Part shown: positions 46,643 to 57,090 of the stretch, in pieces
Layout: each line of letters begins with the position of its first letter
Position numbering within the stretch: the stretch's first letter is position 1
DNA from: Anoplolepis gracilipes
Taxonomy: Eukaryota; Arthropoda; Insecta; Hymenoptera; Formicidae
Assembly (NCBI RefSeq): GCF_047496725.1
Contig: NC_132978.1
Span: 6,501,501-6,565,500, forward strand
DNA: 64,000 bases
Reading direction: 5' to 3'
Position numbers and translations under genes: made by a program
The notes under the pieces: model-generated
What the model was told of the DNA's origin: nothing
The model's database searches: none
What the model saw: the letters and a program-made list of their open reading frames with translations, nothing else

Positions 46643-47934
46643 CTGAGTCTGATCTTTGGAATTTTGCGATCGTAGATATACGACGGCGGCGTAGGCTCGC
46701 TCTGAGGCGTCGGCGAATCCGTGGAGTTCCAGTAGGCAGTCGTCGGCTCCGCCGGCTAGCCATCAGGGGACGCTCACCTCTTTCAAGCGTGGCAGGTCCG
46801 TCTTGAATTCTGTCCACCGCAAGGCATCGGCTTCGGGAAGGGGATGGTCTCATTCGAGGCCTAGCAGCCAAGTGGATTGGATCAGGATCTTAGCTCGCAC
46901 GATGACGGGAGAAATCCAGCCCAGCGGGTCAAATAGCTTCGCGGTTAAGGAGATTACAGTTCTCTTGGTTATCACGTCCAGAGCAGCGTCTGGTGGGGCG
47001 AAGGCAAAGTGATCGCCGTGCGGGTGCCACAGTAGCCCCAGAGTGGAGTGTCCTTCCCCCGGGAGCCACCAGCGGGGTTCCTGATGCAGGCGGTCTTTGC
47101 TGGGGATGTCATCTAGCAAAGCAGCGTTTGGCTGACCACTTCTTCAAGGGGAAGCCGCCCGCCTTACAGATTTCGATAAGTTGTCGCCGGAGCTCCCTGG
47201 CTCCTTCAGTGGTTGAGCCTGGCAGGATGTCATCCATGTAGACATCATGGAGAAAGGCGCTGGAGCAAAGCGGGTAGCGCGTTCGCTTATCGTTGGCGAG
47301 TTGGTGCAACGTCCGGATTGCGAGGTAGGGCACAAGCTAACCCGTACGTTACGGTGTTGAGGCGATAAATTTGAATGGTTTCCATCATTGTCAGACACCA
47401 AAGAATTAATTGGAGGTCTCTATTGTCAGGGTGGACATCGATCTGGCGATACATCTTTTCGATGTCTGTAGCGAAAACGAAGCGATGCCGGCGCCATCGT
47501 AGGAGGATGTCTGCCAAAGCTGACAGCAGATTGGGCCCGCAGTGCAAGTGCTGATTTAGCGATGAGCTCGTCAAAGTGGTCGTCGAGCCATTAAAGACCA
47601 CTCGCAGTTTAGTCGATGCGTTAGCGCTACGCCACACGCCATGGTGAGGCAAGTAACTTACTCGTCGTTGTCCTTCCGGGGGGTCGCTGATAGGCGTCAT
47701 ATGGTTCAGGACAGCGTGCTGAGCCATAAAATTGCGGTAGTGGGAATGGAAGGTTTCATCCTTGGCAAACCGAGCCTCCTGTTGTTTCAGGGCCCGCAGT
47801 GCTGCCTTGCGAGTGCTTGCGAGATCAGGCAGAAGGGAGGCCAGCGGCAACCTGACGGTATATCGGCTCCCCGGTCCGCGAGCATGGGAGCGCAAGTAGT
47901 GCTCCTCGCACGCGAGTTCCGCAAGTGAGAGGGC
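46643..47934 (-). pseudogene. BEL reverse transcriptase (frameshifted)
   Basis: Segments: LNHMTPISDP near 47705, KLRVVFNGS near 47600, LNQHLHCGPNLLSALADIL near 47550, FVFATDIEKMYRQI near 47475 (catalytic Asp) and an LNTVTYGLACAL part near 47350. In another frame come FLHDVYMDDILPG near 47250 (YMDD box) and FPLKKWSAK. In a third frame is TKRTVISLTAKLFDPLGWISP near 46965. At least two frameshifts break the enzyme. Confidence 0.87.
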
Positions 47935-48850
47935 TCAGACCGATGTACGCACTTCCTCTTGTTCCCAGAATCGTCGCACCAAGGCTGGGAGATCGTCGCC
48001 GACCTTGCATTGATGGGAGAGGATCGATCGCTCGAAGTTGGTGTCTTGCACAGGGCCAGAGAGTATCCACCCTAATTTGGTCTTCTGTGCGACAGGTTCA
48101 GAAGCGGACCCTCTTCGCAGGCCCGGAAGCAGGATTTCGGCGTACACGTCGGCCCCGAGGATGATGTCCACTGGGGCATCGTCAAGAAAGTCCGGATCGG
48201 CAAGCAGCAAGCCCCGAGTATGCTGCCAGCCCCTGGGTCCGCGAGCTCTCAACCCGGAGTAGGCAGTGAGCTTGGGCAGAACGAAGGCGATGAGATTGAT
48301 AGACCGGCTTTGCGAGCGGTGAGTAAGTGTCAGCGCAACTCGACCCTTGGCGGTGCCGGTTCTCTGGCTGCCGATGCCATAAACGGTGACAGATACGCGG
48401 GAGCACGGTAGCTGTAACTTGGCGACGAGCCGGTTGGAGATCAATGAAGACTCGGAGCCCTGGTCCAAGAGTGCTCGTACGAGGTGTCAGGCGCCCTGGC
48501 TGTCAACGACACGAACGCGAGCGGTAGTTAATAGGACGGCGGTGCGACCTTCGCAGGGAGCCTTGGTCACATAAGAAGTGGTCGCGACCGCGGTCTCTCG
48601 ATAAGCGTCGTGCAGGGACGTGTGGTGCTGCTTCCCGCAGACGGTGCAGTTTTTCTTGGAGCCGCAGTCTACTACTTTGTATCGGCCGAGACAGTTCAGG
48701 CACATGTTCTGGGCCTCGATGTGAGATCTTCGTTCGCTCGCGATTCTTCGCCGGTAGTCGTCGTACAGCATGACGAAATGGTTCTCCTGGCAAAGCGAGC
48801 ACCGGCCGCGAGTGTTCTCGGTCTTCGTCTCCTGTTTCCGAGCGTGATGG
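47935..48850 (-). pseudogene. BEL zinc knuckle and protease region
   Basis: Cys-rich motifs CSLCQENHFVMLYDDY near 48800, CLNCLGRY near 48695 and CTVCGKQHHTSLH near 48635 are followed by a TGA near 48487. The retropepsin-like domain (DUF1758) then follows, with ALLDQGSESSLIS near 48465 (active-site Asp) and VDIILGADVYAEILL near 48140. A TGA at 47935 separates it from RT in the same frame. Confidence 0.83.
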
Positions 48851-49800
48851 TTACGGGTAGGTTTGCTTTCGGGCCTGCCGGACGGGTAGTCGGCCTTGAG
48901 GCGCCATAGCTTCCAGAATGTGCAGCCGCTGCTCGAGGAATCGTTCGAGAGACTCGTAAGAGGGAGACTCTACTGTATCGCTCAGGGAGCTCTCCCAGTC
49001 GCGATGCGAGCGAAAATCGAGCAGTTCGACGGCGAGATAAACGAATAGGTCTTCACAGTCCGAAATTGGTCGTTTGATCCCGTGCAGTGCGCTGACAGTA
49101 GACTTTATTCCGTGGAATAATTTTCGCAACTCCGATGCCGATTCGCCCTTCATCTTCGGCAAGGCGAGGAAGTTGGCGAAGTAGGAGCGCACTAATAACC
49201 GCTTGTTCTCGTAATACGAGCTCAGTGTGTTCCACGCGCGCTCGTAATTTTCCGAAGTGGTAGGGAAGTTGCGAACGAGGAGCTCGGCTTCCCGCTTCAG
49301 ACTAGTTCGTATGTAATGAAATTTTTCTACCTTGCTAGTTGCCGTATCCTTTCCGATGAGGGACCAGAAGAGGTCACAGAAGGAAGGCCAGTCTTCATAC
49401 TTGCCGGAAAAGTGGGGTAGCTGGATCCGTGGCAGCGTAGTCCAAGGAGCGGGGGAGATCGCTGGGGCTCCAGCCTCATCACTTCTGACGGAGGCTTTAT
49501 CCTTCAAGTTTTGCAGGTGTTCCAGAAGGAGGCCTTTTTGCTGTAAGTAGGCTTTCTCAGCCTTGAACGGTAAGTCCTGCGTGTAGTAGGCGTGGTCCGC
49601 GAGGGCGTCGCGATGTGGATAAATTTCATCGTCCTGCGCGTCAAACTTACTCCATTTTTTTCTAGGCCTTGCAGCCCAGCTTCTATGAGGCTTCGAGAGA
49701 TCTTGGAGGCTCCGGCCTTTCGCAAGTTATCATAAGTGCGGGTGATCTTGCCAAACAGATTCATCTGCGAGTCGGCTAGGACGCGAATATCCTTACTCAT
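48851..49800 (-). pseudogene. BEL gag (DUF1759), frameshifted
   Basis: It starts MSKDIRVLADSQ at 49800. An extra base in an A-run near 49652 shifts the frame. The second part (49507-48851) has LPRIQLPHFSGKYEDWPSF and ALLVR-like LKREAELLVRNFPTTSENY, then ALPKMKGESASELRKL, typical of the DUF1759 Gag of BEL/Pao elements. A stop at 48851 and another frame change precede the zinc-finger part. Gag builds the particle. Confidence 0.85.
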
Positions 49801-49890
49801 AGTTGCCGTTCCTTCTTCCAGGTTGAGCTATCCAGGACTCTGCGTAGGAGCACCACTTCCACTGACACACACAGCACTTGCCGGGCAAGA

Positions 49891-49907
49891 ATCCGGCTCG
49901 AAGGACC
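49891..49907 (-). promoter_or_regulatory. Primer binding site for tRNA-Tyr
   Basis: The plus strand reads TCCGGCTCGAAGGACCA, identical to the 3' end of eukaryotic tRNA-Tyr (acceptor strand pairing with the conserved CCTTCGA 5' end) plus CCA. The element RNA, on the minus strand, is thus complementary over 17 bases. It lies 4 bases inside the 5' LTR, as expected for a minus-strand primer site. Confidence 0.82.
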
Positions 49908-49911
49908 AACA

Positions 49912-50448
49912 ATGTGTGCGCTACGGATAGGAGCGATTAATTATGGGATAGTCAACGAGGCTTTTCTTTTCTCTCTTTTAAAGCGTCTGTTTAATAAGAT
50001 GATCAGTACAAGTCTTCCACTGAGTCTCGGGCTGTATCGCGAGCTAAGCCGGAGCTTGAGGAGTTTCGCGGGCGACTTTATAGCGGCGCGGTCCGCGAGC
50101 GACGGACTAAAGAAGAAAGCAGTTCTTCCTTGCGTTTGATTCTGAATCACACACTATCTCTTCGGTAGCTGTCGATCAAGTGTGTGGGAACGGTCGCGCG
50201 AGGGGTAATTTATAAGAGCAAAGCTTCGAGAGGTTTCTCGCAATTTCTCGTTGTTTTGTTTATTGTCGTTTCGACTTCAAAGTCATTTTTATGAACTAAG
50301 CTTGTCATCTGTTGTTGTTTTGTTACCCCTCGGGCAACCGTTCCTTTTAAAATTAGTTTAAATGCGAGCGCTTCTATGCGCGCCGTGCGTTCGGTTGCCG
50401 GCGTCGAAATAGGCGCGCGCAAGTGAGCGATCGGGCCGATCGGGAACA
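49912..50448 (-). repeat. BEL 5' LTR
   Basis: 537 bp. It precedes the primer site on the minus strand. Confidence 0.9.
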
Positions 50449-50913
50449 TTTACAATTAGTAATTTTTCGTACGATGGAGGACTTTTGCAAAACTTAACAA
50501 TAAAAATATAAAATTAAACTATTATGTTTTTTACCTTAATAATTTAAGGTTCTTATTACTTCACTGCAGACATATATTATACTACCTTCTGAAGTTATAA
50601 TTTAAAAATACAATAACTATATAGGTATAGGTAAAAAATCTCGAATTACAGAATATATAAACGAGTATGTAACTAAAATGCGAAGCATTCATGAAACAAA
50701 AATTTCAAATTTGCTACTAATACTCAGGCTTACAAGAAATCTGTACAATATCTATACAATATGTACATGTGTAACATAATTTTATAATAAAAATCTTTTA
50801 AACAACAGTGACGGCAAATAAAAATCAAAACGCGGTTATTATAGGCATTATAAGTATTATGCGTTACTTAAATTTTTCACAGAATTGAAATATTTTCTAT
50901 GTATTAATTTTAG
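50449..50913. other. Remaining part of F-box intron 1
   Basis: AT-rich intron sequence. From about 50699 it is matched in inverted orientation at 61813-62027, showing that the duplication includes intron DNA. Confidence 0.7.
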
Positions 50914-52089
50914 CTGTCCTATTTTGAACAAATATAATGAAGAGAAACGAAAGAAATTGTCTGAGAATTTAAATTTTGAAGAACAAGTAGAAGAAAGCAT
51001 AGAATATTTCAAAAAATTAAAGTATTATGTATCCCTGATGTTTAATAGTACCTTAACGGATTCTAAAAAAGACAAATTGGATTCACTTCTCCGTTTTATA
51101 GCCAACAATTCCATATTTTATTATTTTATTACGTTTTATCTACATAGAAACGTTTTTTTGAAATCATCAAGATAAAATTTAATAAATTAATATTAACATC
51201 ACAAATTAATTATTTTACAGTTGTTATTGTACAATTAACATGTAATTATTTTTAGGAAATTCCATAATTTACCTAATATATCTTATTTTGAAGAAATTTC
51301 GCCATATTTGAGACAATATTGATTAATATATAAAATATTGATTAATATATAAGCTAAAAAAAATTTAATAATCTATCAGAAAACGAACAATCTTTAGAAA
51401 AACTCCTTACTCTGGTGCTCGAATATATCCGACCACATGTGTCTTACTATTTTATAAATACATGGCTAAATAAGGTTGTGGAAAATGTGCAATCTTCTCT
51501 TTTGGAAGTATATCCTAGACATCCAATATTCTCAAAGAATTGTTTAAATTCTTTTGACGATGATTTTTCTCATTGGAGAGATAATATAAATAAAGGCGAA
51601 TTCTGGACCGAAAAGAATTTTTGGGATAAAATGGAAGCAAGACAAATTATGGATATATTAAAAGAATGTATATTTTCTAAATCCATCGATTATTTATTTT
51701 TTCAACTATTGAAAGATTTGCGTATACTATATATACCAACATCTGTATTGCAGATTATGTTAAATTATGTTAATTATATTATATATATTTATATTTTGTT
51801 AAAACACTGTACGCGAATATATCTTTTTATGTTATGCAAATGTTTAATATTATTTTTTCTAATGTAATTTATGTTACAGATTTTATTTCAATATTTGCGG
51901 AAATATTTACTGACTGCTACATGTTACGCTGTAATGAAAAAGGTTTGGCATAGCCAGCAGGTTAATACCTTTAGAAGTAGATCCAGATATTATAATTTCT
52001 TAAAAATTAGATTGGTAATTATATAATTTTAGTTTCACAATTATTCTCTAAATATAATTTTCTTATATCTCTTCCAATGTTTCTGCTTT

Positions 52090-52095
<6 letters not shown>

Positions 52096-52140
<45 letters not shown>
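52096..52140. repeat. (AT)n microsatellite at a duplication breakpoint
   Basis: A TA dinucleotide run. Similarity to the inverted copy ends here. Confidence 0.9.
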
Positions 52141-52145
<5 letters not shown>

Positions 52146-52444
52146 CACATTATTTTTATTTATTTATTTATTTATGTATTTCCAGTGAATCACAAAATTT
52201 CAAAGAAGAGTGTCTTGAAGTGAGAATCAACGATATGCCATATCCGTCGGACATTTATGAATGAATAAGAAACATATATTGGCGGAATATTATTGAGTCT
52301 GAAGTATGAGAAATAGATTTTATGCTGGTAATTTTTATTTATAGGTTTTATTAATTTTAGTAAATAGTTAATAAAGAAAACAATGTGTTATTAAACCTTG
52401 TAGAAATACGTTAAGTCAATGAGTTTTTAAGGAAGTTGCAACTA

Positions 52445-53041
52445 GGGTAAACTTGGGTATGATGGCCATACGGAAAAGATGGCCGTAGGCTGTAATTTTT
52501 CAATAATCGCTACATAGTGCGCTTTTTTAGTCATTATCAAAGATAATCGATATTTACAGTAGTTGATGTGCATGTATTATTTGAAATAACAATATTGTGA
52601 ATCTTATATCATATTTTTACTTTTAACTATCTGCAAAGTTTTTCACTTGTCCACTAAAAACTGTTATAACGTCGAATAAATTATAGTTAAGCTATCGTAA
52701 TCGACGTTAGACATATTATAAAGATATATAAATTGTTATGTGACCTATAATTTTTATTTTCGTTTTCACTATTTTTTTATAAATTATAAATATTATGGCC
52801 ATCTTTCCGTCCCTATGGTCATCTTTCCCTTAAAAGTTGGATAAGATGGTCAATGCTTATGTTGTACTATTTTGATATTATAAAATTTCTATTAAAAAAA
52901 TATTTTCCTTTTAATTTTGATAATATTACGTAATTTAAGCTTCAGTGAAGATAATATGCCAAACACTATTAAAAAATAACAAAAATAAAAGTATGTTTTT
53001 TGCATTTTAAAAAACTATGGCCATCTTATCCGAGTTTACCC
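52445..53041. mobile_element. 597-bp mariner-type MITE, TA target
   Basis: GGGTAAACTTGGGTATGATG at the left and its inverted partner at the right match over about 27 bp. TA flanks both sides (52443-52444, 53042-53043). The end motif ATGGCCATCTT is repeated internally near 52800-52850. Confidence 0.82.
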
Positions 53042-53100
53042 TACTTGAAAATTGACCTTTTTTCATATGGAAGAAAGTGGCCCTTTAATTTTTTTACGTA

Positions 53101-53129
<29 letters not shown>

Positions 53130-53132
<3 letters not shown>

Positions 53133-53463
53133 AAGCGATAATATAATATTTTAAACGCCCGACCGTTGCATCGCGTGTTTATTTTGAGCGGAGCTCTTCC
53201 TTTATGTTACCTACTTAAGAGTCGAAGTCAAGATGTATCAGAAGTCACCCCCACGGGAATCTCTTTTCGCGTTTTGCAGATATATAAGAGCGGAATACGA
53301 AGGATAGGCATGACTCGTTGCCAAAAAAAAACAGTCGAAAGAAGGAAGAGCTTCCGAGTTTGTACAATTAGCAATAAACCGTTATATTACAAATTAAACC
53401 AAGAGAAATAAATATCTTTCCGACCTTCCGAAAAGAGAAAAAAGAATCAACCTTCCTCCTACA
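53130..53463 (+). repeat. Gypsy B 5' LTR
   Basis: 334 bp from TGTAAGCGAT to CTCCTACA, with TATATAAGAG near 53282. It is preceded by an AT repeat. Confidence 0.9.
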
Positions 53464-53654
53464 ACGTCAGAAGTGGGATACGGACGCCGCACCTAACAAA
53501 GTGTAGACTTTTATTGAACAAGATAAGCCTTCTTAATCTTATCGGCACGGGTTCGTGAAGAAAATTTTGCGATAAACGTGAGTTGCGCGACGGTGTATCA
53601 TTTAAAATTCGAAAGACGTGGAGTGACATTGAGTGACGCGAAAAAAAAACGAAT

Positions 53655-53930
53655 ATGGAGCATTGTCAGGGAAGTGAATTCACGATAGTCGAGATAAAGA
53701 AAGCTTTTCGAAAACGAGGACTAGCTACGAGTGGGACGAAAGTAGAATTAATTATACGGGTACACGATAATGATCCGCGAATATGGGAGAAGCTCGCGGA
53801 GCGACGGAGAAATTTCCCGAACGAGGACGCGATCGAGGATGGAGCGGATCATTATCGTGTACCCGTATAATTAATTCTACTTTAGAATTAATTATACGGG
53901 TTATCGAGGCAGAAGGAGCGAGAGAGTGTC
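53655..53930 (+). pseudogene. Gypsy B Gag leader with SAP-like motif, disrupted
   Basis: The frame from the ATG at 53655 gives VEIKKAFRKRGLATSGTKVE and LIIRVHDNDPRIW, a good SAP motif (two short helices, RGLxTSG turn, Lys-x-Glu-Leu-Ile). SAP motifs bind DNA or RNA. The frame stops at 53870 inside an inverted repeat (53741-53778 against 53844-53881). Gag proper then starts in a different frame near 53931. The leader was probably once joined to gag. Confidence 0.65.
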
Positions 53931-54869
53931 GTGACGGATGAAGAGAGTACTGCCGCGATGAAGAGAGAACTTATGCTTCTGCGTCGAGAAAAGAAGCTCT
54001 GGGAGAGAGAGCAGCGATTGCTCGAGCGGGAATTAGAGATGCTGCGAAGTTCCCCCGCGACGACGATGACGAGCGCGACGGCGAGTAGCGATTCATTGTC
54101 TAACAACGTTAGGAGTATTAAAGAGTTACTACCCGAGTTTGATGGAACGGATAACGCCTTTTGGAGATGGAGGCAACAACTACAGTTATTAAGACACTCG
54201 TATGACCCGTATGAGAACTCAACGCGAGTATTAATTAGCTCGCGATTGAAGGGACGAGCACTATCTTGGTTCTACTCAAGAGCCGAATATTTGACCCTCA
54301 GCATGGAGGAACTGCTCAGGGAAATGGAGCAAATGTTTGACTTGCGTCCGAGCAAGTTGACACTAAAAAAAGAATTTGAGTTACGAGTCTGGAAAAGGGG
54401 CGAGTCTTTCGCTGATTATTATCATGAGAAAATGATCCTTGCTAACCATATACCGATTGCAGAAGATGAGATTGTGGATTTTCTTATCGAGGGCGTGACG
54501 GATCTACGACTGCAAAATCAAGCTCGCCTAATGAACTATCGAACGGGAGCCGAGCTATTAAAGACATTTGAGAAAGTCCAACCGGACTTCAGAAGACCGG
54601 ATAAATACAGGACAAAGAAGGATAGAACGAGAGCGTTCGGCGGCAGGAAAGCGAAGATGCCGTCGGCAAGAGAAGGGCCGACAAGGTGTTACAAATGCCA
54701 AGAAACGGGACACATCGCGCTGCATTGTAAGCGAGTACCGACGAAACGAGCCTGTTACGTGTGTGAGTCAACAGAGCATTTGGCGAGGGAATGTCCGAGA
54801 CGCAGCCGACCTTCAACATCGGAGACGTCCAGTGACGTTGCGCGAACGACATCAACAAACGTCGTGCAG
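53931..54869 (+). CDS. Gypsy B gag with two zinc knuckles
   Basis: The open frame begins near 53931 (GTG; first ATG at 53958) with a charged coiled coil (LLRREKKLWEREQRLLE). The capsid-like domain follows (IKELLPEFDGTDNAFWRWR to about residue 215), then two CCHC knuckles CYKCQETGHIALHC and CYVCESTEHLAREC near 54690 and 54750. It runs straight into protease in the same frame to 55271. The gag part has no stop. Confidence 0.82.
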
Positions 54870-55639
54870 CCCGTCGAGCTACCTAAGCCGTACATGATTC
54901 ACATGAGAATTATTACCAAAAGTGTGAACTGCGAACCGTATAACTATATCGTCGATGCGATGGTCGATTCGGGGTCGCCGATTAATCTTGTACGAAGCGA
55001 CGTGATTCCGGGCGAGTCATATTTACTTCGGGAAGAGAGTGATCAGTTTTGCGGGATTAATGGTTCGCGATTGAAAATCGATGAGGTATTTTTCGGTGTT
55101 TTGGAGATCAGCGGTGTGCGGATAAGGATGAAGTTTTATACGGTACCAAGTAATACTATGGCGTATAATGTTCTCCTGGGAAGAGATTTTTTGAATTGTC
55201 CGCGGCTGTGTTTTACCTTTGGAAAGACTCTTAAAGTCACGGATGTCGAGGAAGCCCGTCGAGCTACCTAAGCCGTACATGATTCACATGAGAATTATTA
55301 CCGAAAGTGTGAACTGCGAACCGTATAACTATATCGTCGATGCGATGGTCGATTCGGGGTCGCCGATTAATCTTGTACGAAGCGACGTGATTCCGGGCGA
55401 GTCATATTTACTTCGGGAAGAGAGTGATCAGTTTTGCGGGATTAATGGTTCGCGATTGAGAATCGATGGGGTATTTTTCGGTGTTTTGGAGATCAGCGGT
55501 GTGCGGATAAGGATGAAGTTTTATACGGTACCAAGTAATACTATGGCGTATAATGTTCTCCTGGGAAGAGATTTTTTGAATTGTCCGCGGCTGTGTTTTA
55601 CCTTTGGAAAGACTCTTAAAGTCACGGATGTCGAGGAAG
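54870..55639 (+). repeat. 385-bp tandem duplication of the protease region
   Basis: 54870-55254 is repeated at 55255-55639 with only about three or four base differences. Each copy encodes an aspartic protease with the VDSGSPINLV active site (near 54960 and 55345) and the NVLLGRDFL flap-side motif. Because 385 is not a multiple of three, the second copy is in a new frame, which separates gag-protease 1 from protease 2-RT. Confidence 0.9.
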
Positions 55640-56595
55640 CACGCGCAATCAATCAGCTGATGCACATAAAATACGACGATGATTTTACCCGCCCGTGTGA
55701 TGAGTTGAAAGTCAATCCGGGGATTGGCGAGGATGTGTCTGCGCGAATTGGCGAAGCGTATAGGTCGGTCTATCTGGAAAATCTTCAGGCGGAAAAATGC
55801 GTACCCAATTTCGAAATGGTCATCGCACACGAACAGCCTATCAGTTCACGTCCGCGCAGAATTTCTCTTGCGGATAAGGAGATCTTGCAAAGGATTTTAG
55901 ATGAATTATTAGAAAGAACGATTATCCGATCGAGTTGTTCGCCGTATGCGAGCTCTATCGTTTTAGTAAAAAAGAAAGACGGTGGCCATCGACTGTGTGT
56001 AGATTATCGGGAACTAAATAAAATTACTGTGCGAGATAATTTTCCCACTGAATTGATAGACGACAATATCGCTTGCGGGATAAAATATATTTTTCGATAC
56101 TAGACTTGAAGGACGGATTTCATCATGTGAAAATGCATGAAGCGTCTATAAAGTATACATCCTTCGTAACACCGCTAGGACAATTCGAATACTTATGTAT
56201 GCCGTTTGGTTTGACAAACGCGCCGCGCGTTTTTCAACGTTTTATACATGCTATTTTTGAGCCGTTAATCCGGGGAAACAAAATATTAATTTATCTCGAT
56301 GATTTGTTGATCGCGACGAAGGACATGGACGAACATGTTGAGATTTTGTCTAAAGCCTTTGAAATAGCCGGTAAATATCATTTACGATTTAAGCTTGACA
56401 AGTGTTATTTCGCGCAAACAGAAATTGTATATTTAGGGTATTGCGTAAGTAAACACGGCATTCGACCGAGCGACGAGAACATCGAGTCTATTCTTAATTA
56501 TCCGATACCGCATAATGCGAGAGACGCGCAAAGATTTATCGGTCTTACGAGCTATTTTCGTCGCTTTATTCCGAATTTTTCGACTCTGGCAAAAC
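55640..56595 (+). pseudogene. Gypsy B reverse transcriptase (frameshifted)
   Basis: The frame from the second protease runs through RLCVDYRELNKITVRDNF near 55990 and stops at 56101. A shift near 56085 continues with FSILDLKDGFHHVKMH (catalytic Asp), MPFGLTNAPRVFQRF near 56205 and IYLDDLLIAT near 56290 (active box), then IRPSDENIESIL and IPNFSTLAKLLYDV. One frameshift disables it. Confidence 0.88.
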
Positions 56596-57090
56596 TCTTG
56601 TATGATGTGATGAAAAAAATGCTATCTTCAAGTTTGAATCTGCCGAGAATTTTGCGTTTGAAATGCTTAAACGACATTTGTCAGGTAAGCCGGTGCTTGC
56701 GATTTACTCGCTTCCGGCCGAGACCGAACTGCATTGTAATGCGAGTGCTAGCAGGTTTGGCGGTATTTTGCTTCAAAAATAGAGCGATAATACTTGGCGT
56801 CCTATTTCTTTTTGGAGTCAGCGAACGACTCCCGCTGAGTCGAAATATTATGGTTTTGAGTTGGAGTGTCTTGCGACTGTGTATGTACTGAAACGGTTTC
56901 ATATATATCTTGCGGGGCGAAAGTTTAAAATAATTACGGATTGTGACAGTTTCCGTTTAACGTTAAATAAAAGAGACGTGAATCCCCGAATTTCGCGCTG
57001 GGCCCTCTTTTTACAGAATTATGATTATGAGATCGTTCATCGTCCGGGAAAGCGGATGAGACATGTTGATGCCCTTAGTCGATGTCATAG
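56596..57090 (+). pseudogene. Gypsy B RNase H (frameshifted)
   Basis: Out of the RT frame lie ELHCNASAS near 56730 (normally Asp in the first motif), then KYYGFELECLATVYVLKRF near 56845 and FKIITDCDSFRLTL near 56930 (Asp). Frames change near 56620 and 56860. An in-frame TAG appears near 56779. The domain ends HVDALSR near 57070. Confidence 0.82.

Larger units (their letters stand above)
43659..50448 (-). mobile_element. BEL/Pao element, complete with both LTRs
   Basis: Direct repeats at 43659-44194 and 49912-50448 are nearly identical (TGTGTGCG...GGAACA) and bound a BEL-type gag-pol on the minus strand. TTAC flanks both ends (43655-43658, 50450-50453). Domain order is DUF1759 gag, zinc knuckles, DUF1758-type protease, RT, RNase H, integrase and DUF5641, the BEL/Pao layout. 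The high LTR identity suggests a fairly recent insertion, yet gag-pol has at least three frameshifts and several stops. Confidence 0.93.
43464..52316 (+). pseudogene. F-box protein pseudogene (FBXO21-like), intron 1 filled by BEL
   Basis: Exon 1 (43464-43615) encodes an F-box: LPDEIITTILECE and FKSTCKRFQEIE. It is stopped by TGA at 43593 where Trp is expected. Intron 1 starts GTAAGT at 43616 and ends TTTTAG at 50913; joining the exons gives YHSCPILNKY in frame. Exon 2 runs from 50914. Its donor is mutated (AAG|AT, while the inverted copy has AAG|GT). Exon 3 from 51256 has a short duplication with a stop (near 51315-51355) and includes VYPRHPIF near 51515. A later exon near 52190-52310 has TGA at 52262 in YE*IRNIYW. 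The order F-box then RHP segment then CYAVM...GIASRL fits FBXO21 with its SirB1/transglutaminase-like part. F-box proteins recruit substrates to SCF ubiquitin ligases. Confidence 0.72.

Noticed and set aside
49891..49907. Possible tRNA-Tyr gene
   Set aside because: Only the 3' acceptor end is present, next to an LTR; no anticodon or D arm. It is a primer site.
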